Positions 10,201-17,737 of a stretch of 44,840 nt of DNA are shown here, piece by piece. The translations under genes and the position numbers were made by a program. Origin of the DNA: an uncultured Lachnospiraceae bacterium (GTDB taxonomy: Bacteria; Bacillota; Clostridia; Lachnospirales; Lachnospiraceae). The stretch's first letter is position 1. Each line of letters opens with the position of its first letter. The stretch is from NCBI GenBank assembly GCA_905235345.1, contig CAJOLO010000001.1:1-44840 (forward strand). Reading direction: 5' to 3'. The notes beneath the pieces are model-generated. The model had not been told where the DNA came from, ran no database searches, and saw nothing but the letters and a program-made list of their open reading frames with translations.

Positions 10201-10614
10201 AACCCGAGCACGAATACGATTCCGGAGAGTCAGAGTGTTCAGGTAGGAGAAAACAGTTCATATGAAACGAGCACGGGTGCGAATACGATTCCGGGGAATC
10301 AGAGTGTTCAGGTAGGAGGAAACAGTTCATATGAAACAAGCACGGGTACGAATACGATTCCGGAGAATCAGAGTTCACAGGTAGGCGTAAGCAGTACGGT
10401 TGAAAGTGGTGCGAATACGATTCCGGGGAATCAGAGTGTTCAGGTAGGAGGAAACAGTTCATATGAAACAAGTACGGGTACGAATACGATTTCGGAGAAT
10501 CAGAGTGTTCAGGTAGGAGGAAACAGTTCATATGAAACGAACCCGAGCATGAATACGATTCCGGAGAATCAGAGTGTTCAGGTAGGCGATAGCAAAGCGA
10601 ATGACGAGAAATAG
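7204..10614 (+). CDS. VirB6/TrbL-like polytopic channel protein with repetitive tail
   Basis: This 1136-residue protein has a membrane half (about residues 20-540) with seven or more helices, including LVAPLAIATMPMDD and a Gln/Trp-rich loop typical of VirB6/TrbL proteins of Gram-positive conjugation systems. A loop of ~220 residues near 165-370 lies between the third and fourth helices. After the last helix comes a Lys/Ala/Asp-rich segment (550-760) and then a Ser/Thr/Asn/Gln-rich tail of 14 near-identical 23-residue repeats (817-1128). The start at 7204 is favoured by AGGAG at 7192-7196; the ATG at 7156 has no ribosome binding site. Family members form the inner-membrane channel. The long repeat tail is unusual. 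If the tail is outside the cell it could be an adhesive or wall-spanning region; its side of the membrane is not certain. Confidence 0.8.
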   Translation: MNTLFFSMPYLIDIGGAIEDFFQELIENYVFAIFYYIEIAMLYVLKLLEDIMLIFTGEAPVVYNGEENSLLNVFFSHDSVRGVYMGIGMVGIIFAFAFAIVSVIRKMFDSRGKYQSLTLGAILGNLLKSILLIFGMNAILLVSINATNILLQAVNDSFILSNDLVTGAGTPIEFTDEQYAAMGRILNTIGNYSLNPSYRSRYNLNACYNDIRTDLKYLGDQGVFRYHYESYDENDNEIITWQSLMEELGTAYDYNKETTLDTYDDGITNAILDCMEIIKQNPNIRVLKSYQGTTHEYTGRVSLDRIMFLVGTMGTVNTAAARNDAYNRDPNFYDNIRAPFYYGSKDMYSFSQVREVFSVSPLKMNYVIVFISTYEIAMEMMIVIVTCGVRIFNLLALYLVAPLAIATMPMDDGAKFKQWTTAFVVQLLSVLGMVIAIRLFILLLPIIWSPALSVGDAGVALEDWDVSSTEATLNLVNKLLNLLLTMILKIVLTYTAVQAINKVNGIFTGILADNAGMQAITAGDMRKEFAETGVGRFMNAHKPLGGTKQQSQEKRPVNGGGKGGEGSESEAVDKTSKGMQKANANVAKPGGGKDGADKREKDMKMLDAAVKHGQETGRRMDGKKLSKDGKDLAIMKGTLEHMQKDGMNMKDAKAAAEKDYKADKEKKDAENKFHQKELKAGPPDRNKAQKQAAKMKDYDYKAMKRDLAFMKENGYHANGDAIKPGERAQMEETLKAYENQQRGDRGSSSGGSQTGDSTPGSQNSQVGGTTVAGVVGAATKGAEATVNESGSDTGHILENQRSQVDGKESDGSGLQETGANTIPKSQSVQVGGNSSFETSTGANTIPENQSVQVGGNSSFETSTGVNTIPESQSAQVGGNSSFETSTGANTIPENQSAQVGGNSSFETSTGANTIPESQSAQVGGNSSYETSTGANTIPENQSVQVGGNSSYETSTGANTIPENQSVQVGGNSSFETSTGANTIPESQSVQAGENSSYETNPSTNTIPESQSVQVGENSSYETSTGANTIPGNQSVQVGGNSSYETSTGTNTIPENQSSQVGVSSTVESGANTIPGNQSVQVGGNSSYETSTGTNTISENQSVQVGGNSSYETNPSMNTIPENQSVQVGDSKANDEK
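9652..10587 (+). repeat. 14 tandem 69-bp repeats in the VirB6-like gene
   Basis: Fourteen copies of a 69-bp unit (two are 66 bp, the last is partial) encode variants of TGANTIPENQSVQVGG plus NSS(F/Y)ETS. Neighbouring copies are almost identical at the base level, which points to recent expansion. Decayed copies (TPGSQNSQVGG and ILENQRSQVDG) lie just upstream at about 9470-9630. All unit lengths are multiples of three, so copy-number change would alter tail length without breaking the frame. Confidence 0.95.
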
Positions 10615-10665
10615 AGGTAGGCGGCACTATACCGAATAATTTATACAGATAGGCAGGCAGAAGAT

Positions 10666-13600
10666 ATGAGACTAATACCCGGAAAAACAAAGGTTAAAAT
10701 TGAATTATTCAGAGGTGTTACACTCGGTGATGTGGTGGTAGGTCTTCTGGGCTTAATAGCGGTTACACTTTGTGCGATATCCTCTCTGCCGGCAAGATGG
10801 GTGATTGCCGTTATTATTGCAGTGCTCTTTGGTATTCTGGTCGTGAGGTTTGATGATGAGGCTTTATATGTCTTTCTATGGCACATGATAAGATACAGGG
10901 CATATCCGAGAAGATATTCCCGTGTCTATGATGATAAGGCACTTCTTCAGATGTCGAATGAGAATCTTCCGCAGGAATTCTTTGAAAATATGGAAGATGC
11001 GGCGGAGAATGAGGAGGAACTTAGCCCGAAAGAAAAGAAGAAGCAGCTTAAAGCTCTTATCAAGGAAGAGGATAAGGTATTAAAGAGTAAGACTGCTACC
11101 AAGGAGGAGAAGGATGCGGTATGGCTTGCAAGGGCTAACCGTTCCATGGAGAAGAAGAAAGAGAAGAAGGCAACAGCTAATGAGAATGATAGTTTTGAAG
11201 AAATGGTGGATGTTATGCCATTTACCAACATTCGTGACGGATTTATCGAGTATGGCGACAAGTATTACGGCACTGTAATTGAGATAGATCCCGTAGAGTT
11301 CCGCTTTTTCTCGAAACATCGCAGAAATAATGCCATTGAGGCATGCTTCGGCAAGGTGCTAAGAGGCTTACAGGGTGAGTATGGTGCCAACATAGTCAAG
11401 CTGCAGAGGCCTATAGTGTATGACGAATACCTCGACGCAGAGTATGAGAAATTAGAAGCACTCAAACATTCCTACGAAAGTGGAATGTTATCGGAGGAGG
11501 AGCTTCAAGCAAGAGTGGAGATACAGTATGATCGTATCAATGAGGTTCGGTCTCTTTGTGAAGAGGAGAAAGTGATCGAATCCTTTTACTATTTTGTACT
11601 TTTTGAGAGTGACAAGAGACGTCTGGACGTTATGACCCGTCAGGCAATCATGAGCTTAGAACAGGGTGAGCTTACCGTAAGACGGCTTGATACAAGGGAA
11701 CTTGCTATTTTCCTAAAATATTCCAACTGTCTTGATTTTGACGAAAAGGAGATAGATAACATCGATCCTGAGCATTGGGCAGAGTGGGCTATGCCGCAGG
11801 ATATCAAGATAACCATGCGTAAGATAGAGGTTAATAATATTATCACCCACAACTTGAGAGTGATCGATTACCCATCGGTTGTTGGCGACTCTTGGATGGC
11901 GGGTGTGATGTCATTTCCTGCGACCAAGGTGGTTGTTAAGCTGACTCCTATGGATAATGCCAAGTCGATAAAAGCAATTGACCGCTCTCTGGTGGAACTT
12001 AGAGGACAGTACATGAATACAAATGTTGATTCTAAGATGTTGGAACTTTCCGAACACATTGATACACTGTCTTCCCTGCTTGTAACCTTGAAGCAGGATA
12101 ATGAGTCTCTGCTTTCTACCAATATATATGTGACAGCCTATGATGTCGCAAAGACAGGAGAGGATCCGTATCTGTCAGAGAAGCTTGATTCAGAGATTCC
12201 GTCAGTGGCAGATATGAAAAAGACGTTAAAGAGAAGTTATTCTGAGGCAGGCATGCGTATGTCGGGAATGGATTTCATGCAGATTCAGAGCTTCATCGGC
12301 GCACAGGTATCGGCTTATGATCCCCTTCTAAAGGAGGGCAGAGGTATTCCCACCAATACTGTTGCGGGAATGTATCCATGGATATTTGCCCATATATCGG
12401 ATAAGGGCGGTATCAAGTTGGGAGCGGCAGACGGAATTCCGGTATTCATTGATTTCTTTAGACGTGATTCGGAGAGAGTCAATTCCAATATGGTCATTGT
12501 TGGAAAGTCAGGCTCAGGTAAATCTTATGCCACCAAATCACTGCTTTCCAATCTTGCATCAGAGGATGCCAAGATATTCATTCTGGATCCGGAAAATGAG
12601 TATTCGGAACTTGCCCACAATCTTCATGGCAAGGTAATCAATGTAGGGAATGCCAAGTATGGAAGACTGAATCCTTTCCATATCATCACAGCACTTGATG
12701 ATGATGAGGCAGGTGAAGAAGGAGGCGGACCGGGTGGAAGTTATGCTACACACCTTCAGTTCCTTGAGGAGTTCTTCAGACAGATTCTTCCGGATATAGA
12801 TAAGGATGCGTTAGAATATCTCAACTCTCTTATCGAGAGAGTATATCTTAACTTCGGAATCACTCCTGAGACGGATCTGTCAACATTTACTGCTGAAGAT
12901 TATCCGATATTCGATGATCTCTATGATGTGGTGCTTCAGGAATTTGAGAGGACCAATAACGAGTATTTGAGACAGCTACTCCGTTCTCTTGTTAACTATA
13001 TCGCCAAATTCTCTACCGGCGGAAGGAATGCGAATATATGGAACGGACCTTCGACAATTACTACGGATGAGAACTTCTCCGTATTCAACTTCCAGTCTAT
13101 GCTTGCCAACCGCAATACAACGATTGCCAATGCGCAGATGTTACTGGTGCTTAAGTATATAGATAACGAGATCATCAAGAACAGGGACTACAACACACGC
13201 TACGGTCTGAAGCGTAAGGTTGTGGTTGTAATAGATGAGGCACATGTCTTTATTGATAACAAATATCCGGTAGCACTGGATTTCATGTTCCAGCTTGCTA
13301 AACGTATCCGTAAGTATAACGGTATGCAGATCGTTATCACTCAGAATATCAAGGATTTTGTGGGAAGTGAGGAGATTGCAAGAAAGTCTTCCGCTATCAT
13401 CAATGCGTGTCAGTACAGCTTTGTATTCGGTCTTGCTCCGAACGATATGGATGATCTGTGCAAGCTCTATGCTAAGGCAGGAGGAATTAATGAGCAGGAG
13501 CAGGAGGATATACTTGGTGCAAAGCGTGGTCAGGCATTTACCATCATGAGCCCTACATCCCGTTCATCCTTCCAGATTGAGGTTCCATCTTCAATGGTGG

Positions 13601-14820
13601 ATATGTTTGAAAATATGGATTTTGAGAGCAATTATTTTTCAGGCGAAGAGGGCGCAGAGGCGTGGGAGGAATTTGTGGCAGATAGCAGGGCAGCGCATGA
13701 TGATAACCTTCTTGAACGTATGCAGTCCGAGAACAGCGTATCGGAGACTGTAGAGCAGGTAAATACACTTACCTTCTCTGAGATAAGCGAGGAGGAAGCA
13801 GATGCGCTCCTGTCAGAGAATGACAATATCGATACAGCTTCCGAAAAATATCAGAAGAAGTCTGCCATGGAGAAACTTATGGAAGCAGAGAAAGTAGTTG
13901 ACCGTAGGGAATACGAGATGGCAACGGGCAGATTCGGTGGAATCGGGTTCAGCGAAATGACCGAAGAAGAGTATGAGGATACAGACGAAGAGCAGGAGGA
14001 GAGCTATGGCGGAATCGGGTTCAGCGAAATGACCGAAGAAGAGTATGAGGATACAGATGAAGAGCGGGAGGAGAGCTATGGCGGAATCGGGTTCAGCGTG
14101 ATGACCGAAGAAGAGTATGAGGACACAGACGAAGAACAGGATTCTTACCAATATTCGAAAGCTTATATTGAAGATGAATTGAATAAATTCAAAGCTTCCG
14201 TTCGTGAAGAGATGGAGAAGGAGCTTGAAGATAGGATTAAGTGGATATCACTTGGTGCGGGACTTGGTACAACCGGAATGGCAGTGACAGGAGCGGCAGG
14301 TGTGGCAGGCATTGCTGCAGGAGATATTGCGTTTGCCGGTACTAATACAAAAGATGATTATGAGACGGAAGAAGGCTTCGACTCAGAAGAAGATTATAAG
14401 GCGGAAGAAGACGATACCTTGGAAGAATCATACGGTGAAGAATCCGGCTTTGATGAAGATTATGTGGCAAGCGATGATTCCGGCCTTGAAGAGACCTACG
14501 AATCGGAAGAAGAGTATGAGGAAGCTTCAGAATATGATGAAGATGAGACGGCTGCAGCGTATGAGGAAGAGGGTGCTGAATATGAGGAGGATGAATACGA
14601 GGATGAAGAGTTTGAACTTCCTGAAGATGAATTCTTCTTTGACGATGATGACAGTGAATACGAGCCGGCACCATTTGTATTTGCAGATTTGTTAGATTCC
14701 ATGGCTGAGGAATATGCGGACATGAACCTCGATGAGAGAATGGAAGAGCTTGGAGAACCTGTCATGGAGATCACGCTTGAAGAACTGGCAGCTTATGTCA
14801 AGGAAATGAGAAAGAAGTAA
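10666..14820 (+). CDS. virB4: PrgI/VirB3-VirB4 fusion ATPase with acidic tail
   Basis: This 1384-residue protein begins with two membrane helices (about 22-38 and 41-60) in a PrgI/VirB3-like module and continues into a VirB4/TraE ATPase. Walker A is GKSGSGKS (613-620) and Walker B is VVVIDEAH (Asp857/Glu858), with the VirB4-type features DPENEY and ITQNIKD. VirB4 powers pilus and channel assembly. From about residue 1010 it carries an extra ~370 residues: four FSE-type acidic motifs, three of them in 24-residue repeats, a Gly/Ala-rich hydrophobic stretch (about 1190-1215) and a Glu/Asp/Tyr-rich end. This tail is absent from ordinary VirB4 proteins. The start has only a weak upstream AGGCAGG. 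It is the last gene of the T4SS operon. Confidence 0.9.
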   Translation: MRLIPGKTKVKIELFRGVTLGDVVVGLLGLIAVTLCAISSLPARWVIAVIIAVLFGILVVRFDDEALYVFLWHMIRYRAYPRRYSRVYDDKALLQMSNENLPQEFFENMEDAAENEEELSPKEKKKQLKALIKEEDKVLKSKTATKEEKDAVWLARANRSMEKKKEKKATANENDSFEEMVDVMPFTNIRDGFIEYGDKYYGTVIEIDPVEFRFFSKHRRNNAIEACFGKVLRGLQGEYGANIVKLQRPIVYDEYLDAEYEKLEALKHSYESGMLSEEELQARVEIQYDRINEVRSLCEEEKVIESFYYFVLFESDKRRLDVMTRQAIMSLEQGELTVRRLDTRELAIFLKYSNCLDFDEKEIDNIDPEHWAEWAMPQDIKITMRKIEVNNIITHNLRVIDYPSVVGDSWMAGVMSFPATKVVVKLTPMDNAKSIKAIDRSLVELRGQYMNTNVDSKMLELSEHIDTLSSLLVTLKQDNESLLSTNIYVTAYDVAKTGEDPYLSEKLDSEIPSVADMKKTLKRSYSEAGMRMSGMDFMQIQSFIGAQVSAYDPLLKEGRGIPTNTVAGMYPWIFAHISDKGGIKLGAADGIPVFIDFFRRDSERVNSNMVIVGKSGSGKSYATKSLLSNLASEDAKIFILDPENEYSELAHNLHGKVINVGNAKYGRLNPFHIITALDDDEAGEEGGGPGGSYATHLQFLEEFFRQILPDIDKDALEYLNSLIERVYLNFGITPETDLSTFTAEDYPIFDDLYDVVLQEFERTNNEYLRQLLRSLVNYIAKFSTGGRNANIWNGPSTITTDENFSVFNFQSMLANRNTTIANAQMLLVLKYIDNEIIKNRDYNTRYGLKRKVVVVIDEAHVFIDNKYPVALDFMFQLAKRIRKYNGMQIVITQNIKDFVGSEEIARKSSAIINACQYSFVFGLAPNDMDDLCKLYAKAGGINEQEQEDILGAKRGQAFTIMSPTSRSSFQIEVPSSMVDMFENMDFESNYFSGEEGAEAWEEFVADSRAAHDDNLLERMQSENSVSETVEQVNTLTFSEISEEEADALLSENDNIDTASEKYQKKSAMEKLMEAEKVVDRREYEMATGRFGGIGFSEMTEEEYEDTDEEQEESYGGIGFSEMTEEEYEDTDEEREESYGGIGFSVMTEEEYEDTDEEQDSYQYSKAYIEDELNKFKASVREEMEKELEDRIKWISLGAGLGTTGMAVTGAAGVAGIAAGDIAFAGTNTKDDYETEEGFDSEEDYKAEEDDTLEESYGEESGFDEDYVASDDSGLEETYESEEEYEEASEYDEDETAAAYEEEGAEYEEDEYEDEEFELPEDEFFFDDDDSEYEPAPFVFADLLDSMAEEYADMNLDERMEELGEPVMEITLEELAAYVKEMRKK
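13936..14148 (+). repeat. three 72-bp repeats in the VirB4 tail
   Basis: Three copies, nearly identical at the base level (13936, 14008, 14080), encode GGIGFSEMTEEEYEDTDEE plus a short spacer. A fourth, more diverged FSEISEEE motif lies at 13774-13797. The motif recurs in the tail of the cytosolic protein encoded at 26685-27812. Confidence 0.9.
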
Positions 14821-14850
14821 ATCTTGCAGGGGCTGATTAGTTGATTGATA

Positions 14851-14878
14851 TTGTATAAAGAAACAAATACTATATAAT
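14851..14878 (+). promoter_or_regulatory. probable vegetative promoter of the STAS gene
   Basis: TTGTAT at 14851-14856 lies 16 bp before a perfect TATAAT at 14873-14878, 39 bp upstream of the chosen start codon. It lacks the 11-bp repeat box, so the STAS gene appears to be expressed independently of the T4SS regulon. Confidence 0.6.
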
Positions 14879-14917
14879 TAATCTATATTGATTGATGAAT
14901 GGGAAGGAATGAAAAAA

Positions 14918-15220
14918 ATGGATGTAAAATTAGTAAACAGAGGAGAGGACGGAGAGCTTCTTCTGTCGGGAGATTTGGATACCAAGACAGCAAAGGATGC
15001 GGAGGCATTATTCTTACAGATGGCAGACAGATTCACAAATATTACGCTTAACATGAAGGATTTGCAGTATATATCATCGGCAGGTCTGAGAAGTATCCGT
15101 AATCTTTATATGAAGCTTATGAAAAAAGGCGGCAAGCTGATGGTCAGCAATGTGAATGAGAATGTTATGGAAGTCTTCGAGATGACAGGACTGGCAGGCC
15201 TTCTGAATATAAGAGAATAA
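14918..15220 (+). CDS. STAS-domain anti-sigma-factor antagonist (SpoIIAA/RsbV-like)
   Basis: This 100-residue single-domain protein fits the SpoIIAA/RsbV family: a beta-strand start, the central motif LQYISSAGLRSI with the probable phospho-Ser54, and an ending like EVFEMTGLAGLLNI. In the dephosphorylated state such proteins bind an RsbW-type kinase and release that kinase's target. The ATG at 14918 is chosen because GGAAGG (14902-14907) is well spaced from it and too close to the ATG at 14909. Likely partners are encoded 12-19 kb downstream: an RsbW-like kinase (27929) and a SpoIIE-type phosphatase (32701). No sigma factor is present in the window. Confidence 0.9.
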   Translation: MDVKLVNRGEDGELLLSGDLDTKTAKDAEALFLQMADRFTNITLNMKDLQYISSAGLRSIRNLYMKLMKKGGKLMVSNVNENVMEVFEMTGLAGLLNIRE

Positions 15221-15250
15221 GAAACACTTGCCGCCGATTAAGCTATTGTG

Positions 15251-15282
15251 TTGCACATTTGTAGCGCTTTATATGATATGTT
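15251..15282 (+). promoter_or_regulatory. activator-type promoter of the secreted-protein operon (repeat box copy 2)
   Basis: TTGCAC at 15251-15256 and TAGCGC at 15262-15267 lie 11 bp apart, and TATGTT (15277-15282) follows after 9 bp with an extended TGA. The box is almost identical to the one at 35982 and has the same geometry as those at 3138 and 34395. The -10 hexamer is the weakest of the four. Confidence 0.7.
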
Positions 15283-15307
15283 ATATGTATATCTCAGACG
15301 AAGATGT

Positions 15308-15417
15308 CCCCCGCCTCTAAGCAGAGCGAATGCAGGGGCAACAAACTTTGGAATAACTGACAATTGAAAAAGCAATCGTTAGGATAACCATGGCTGACTA
15401 TGCCATATGTGGTTCCC
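15308..15417 (+). other. structured 5' leader upstream of the secreted beta-solenoid gene
   Basis: The ~145-base leader can form a nested hairpin (CCCC near 15309 with GGGG at 15335-15338, CTCT/AGAG inside) and a second one (AACCATGGC at 15386-15394 with GCCA at 15402-15405 and TGGTT at 15410-15414). The second hairpin ends just before the AAGGAG ribosome binding site at 15422. It does not match a riboswitch class that I can recognise. Confidence 0.4.
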
Positions 15418-15436
15418 ATGAAAGGAGCTATTCACT

Positions 15437-17623
15437 ATGCACATTAAGAAAATACACCACACAATATATAAGAGGCTTCACGCCCTGGCATTAGCGGGAG
15501 TTATGACACTAACCCTGCTTGCAGAGGCCACGCCGCTGCTTGACGGTATAGCGCCATTTACTTCCGGGACATCAGCTAAGCTTACCGGAATGCCTTCCAA
15601 GGTCTATGCGACCTCATCGGCTGAGGAGACAACTGAGGAAGCAAAGGAGACAACTGAGGAAGCAAAGGAGACAACTGAGGAAGCAAAGGAGAATGTGAAC
15701 TCAGCAGCCACGGTGCTTAAGGATACCCATGGGCGTATCGTGCTTTGGAAATGGGAGAAGGTTACCCAGAGTAATGTAGGCAATCTGATAAATGATGACA
15801 AATTCCACCCCTCAATGCTGGTGCGCATGGATAGCAGTGGCAATTACAAGGGCTTTATCTCCACATTTGCGGATGAGGAGCATGTCTATCGCGGATATGA
15901 CAATGGAAATTATCCCGAGAAGTTTAATAAGCTTGAGCAGTCAAGCAGGGATGCACATGGTTCTAAGGTGGAAAGGGAGATCGGACTGTCATACTGTTAC
16001 AACCAGTATAGTTCATTTTTTATCAAGCTGGATAATCAGGGCAATTCGTTAAATGATGCGGAAGTATTTGGACAGGATGTGTTCTACACCAACGGAAGCA
16101 ATATGGGTGTACCCTATATAAGAGCCAAGCGGATAGGCAACACTCTGAGGACTAAGTTAAAGGATCGTAATACATTCAGAGTTGATGCCAGTATAGTGCT
16201 TGCCAGAGCCTCTGCGGCAAAGGATCCCAATGATGTCTCTTTCTATGAGGTCATGGACGGCACCCTTTCTGATGATGATTACTTTCTGGAAAAATGGTGG
16301 TATGGAAGCGGCGGTGAGAAGAATGAGCCGTATTTATATATAACACCGAAAAGTGGTAAGTATTACACCCCAAACTATGAGTTCTGCCTTCAGCCCTTTG
16401 GAGCGGAGAATGGTGGACGAGGTGATACCTGGGTGATCAAGGCAGACCTGAATGAGGAGGAGGATCCGGGCCTTGACGGACTCGATTATGCCATTGCTGA
16501 TGATTGCCAGGGTAAATATGGTGATCAGATTGATGGTTTTTCCACCACACTTTTGACCAAGGGTGGCTATCTTCTTGCCATGGATGTAAGAAGGGCGGGA
16601 GGTAACGGACCGGTAATATCTGCGAACAGCTATGGAATAGGTTTGTCACCATATTACAGCGGACGTAATATATATGATGTTAAGGTGAGTGGTGCGGAGT
16701 GTCGTTTTACATGGTATGTGGGAACACCCTACACATTTGCTTCTCTTGTGGGACAGGGTGGCGATTCTGAGACGGGTGAACATGGAACCACCATCATCGG
16801 CAAGGGGGAGCTTCTTGAGATCAACAATGCGGAATACATGGATGTGAACAACCGTCTTCAGCGTTCAGACGGTCTGATCCTTCCTGAAAGTGCTAAGATA
16901 ATTATTAATGAGGGCGGCGTGTTGTCCGTTACCACTAACCTGATCAATAACGGTAAGATTATTAACAACGGAGGTACGATAATAATCAAAGAAGGCGGGT
17001 GTATAAGTCCCTTCCTGGATACCAATGAAGGTGTGGTTGAATGCAGAAATGGCGGTAATATCGTTGTCATGCCTGAGGGCAGACTCTTTTGTCTGTCGGA
17101 TATATATATGAAAGATGTTGATCTTACCACACTGGCAACACAAAATGAGTGCAGCTTAAAGCTTACCGGCGGTTCCACCCTCATCAATTACGGTCTGTTC
17201 GCCAACAGCTTCTGCCAGATAGATAAGTCCAGCATAATTGAGAACCGTGGTAAGGGTGTCATTATGGCAGCGGTTAAGCGGAAGAATATCAACAAGCTGC
17301 TGTATAATGCCGAGCTTAAGATAGATGGAGATTATACTACTGTTGAAGGATTAGAGCCCATTGACGGCTATGGGCTGGCGGCTGAGATGACGGATAACTA
17401 TATCATGTTCTATGGTATCACCTGCCCTCAATCCTATAGCGGTACCTTTAGCTCATTGAATTCATACAGTATGGATGATGGCGGAACGATTCGGTGTGAC
17501 AGGACAGCTACCTTTGTAAGGTACATATATTCTGAAAAATACAAACCTGAAAATGATACCGGAAGCCAGAAATGGTACTTTGACGCAGTAAGACTTGTGG
17601 ATGTGGAGGAGCCTGATTACTGA
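15437..17623 (+). CDS. secreted protein with beta-solenoid-like C-terminal part
   Basis: This 728-residue protein has a signal peptide (hydrophobic core about residues 14-30), then a short low-complexity linker with three TTEEAKE repeats, then a large extracellular portion. Residues ~475-620 have short regular Asn/Gly turns (INEGG, INNGKIINNGG, IKEGG, ECRNGG), the pattern of a right-handed parallel beta-helix. The middle region is rich in Trp, Tyr and Gly and matches no family that I recognise. There is no LPxTG motif or C-terminal membrane helix, so it may be released or bound by another surface protein. It is the first gene behind repeat-box promoter 2; the giant surface protein gene follows 114 bp later. 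Confidence 0.8.
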   Translation: MHIKKIHHTIYKRLHALALAGVMTLTLLAEATPLLDGIAPFTSGTSAKLTGMPSKVYATSSAEETTEEAKETTEEAKETTEEAKENVNSAATVLKDTHGRIVLWKWEKVTQSNVGNLINDDKFHPSMLVRMDSSGNYKGFISTFADEEHVYRGYDNGNYPEKFNKLEQSSRDAHGSKVEREIGLSYCYNQYSSFFIKLDNQGNSLNDAEVFGQDVFYTNGSNMGVPYIRAKRIGNTLRTKLKDRNTFRVDASIVLARASAAKDPNDVSFYEVMDGTLSDDDYFLEKWWYGSGGEKNEPYLYITPKSGKYYTPNYEFCLQPFGAENGGRGDTWVIKADLNEEEDPGLDGLDYAIADDCQGKYGDQIDGFSTTLLTKGGYLLAMDVRRAGGNGPVISANSYGIGLSPYYSGRNIYDVKVSGAECRFTWYVGTPYTFASLVGQGGDSETGEHGTTIIGKGELLEINNAEYMDVNNRLQRSDGLILPESAKIIINEGGVLSVTTNLINNGKIINNGGTIIIKEGGCISPFLDTNEGVVECRNGGNIVVMPEGRLFCLSDIYMKDVDLTTLATQNECSLKLTGGSTLINYGLFANSFCQIDKSSIIENRGKGVIMAAVKRKNINKLLYNAELKIDGDYTTVEGLEPIDGYGLAAEMTDNYIMFYGITCPQSYSGTFSSLNSYSMDDGGTIRCDRTATFVRYIYSEKYKPENDTGSQKWYFDAVRLVDVEEPDY

Positions 17624-17737
17624 TGGGTGGTCAGTAATGTATGCAGGTATAATATGCTGCATTTTACTTCACTTAAATGATAACTTGAAAGCGTATGGAT
17701 ACACGGATCCATGAAATGGGAATGGGGGAATGAAAGT

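Noticed and set aside
9368..10690. A 440-codon open frame on the minus strand
   Set aside because: It is the mirror of the 69-bp repeats in the VirB6-like gene. Its repetitive Pro/Ser/His-rich product, lack of a ribosome binding site and complete overlap with a well-supported gene mark it as a composition artefact.
3319..14820. The T4SS genes as part of an integrative conjugative element
   Set aside because: No relaxase, integrase, attachment-site repeat, replication or partition gene is visible in the window. Not excluded outside it, so I describe only a T4SS.
15308..15417. Cyclic-di-GMP riboswitch in the leader
   Set aside because: A short GCAGGGGCAACA-like stretch is reminiscent, but the second conserved half of the aptamer is not present.
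17641..17662. Hairpin ATGCAG/CTGCAT as a terminator, or its inner TATAAT as a promoter, before the giant surface gene
   Set aside because: The stem is only 6 bp with a 10-base loop and a poor T-run, and no -35 or repeat box supports a promoter. Either is possible but not supportable.
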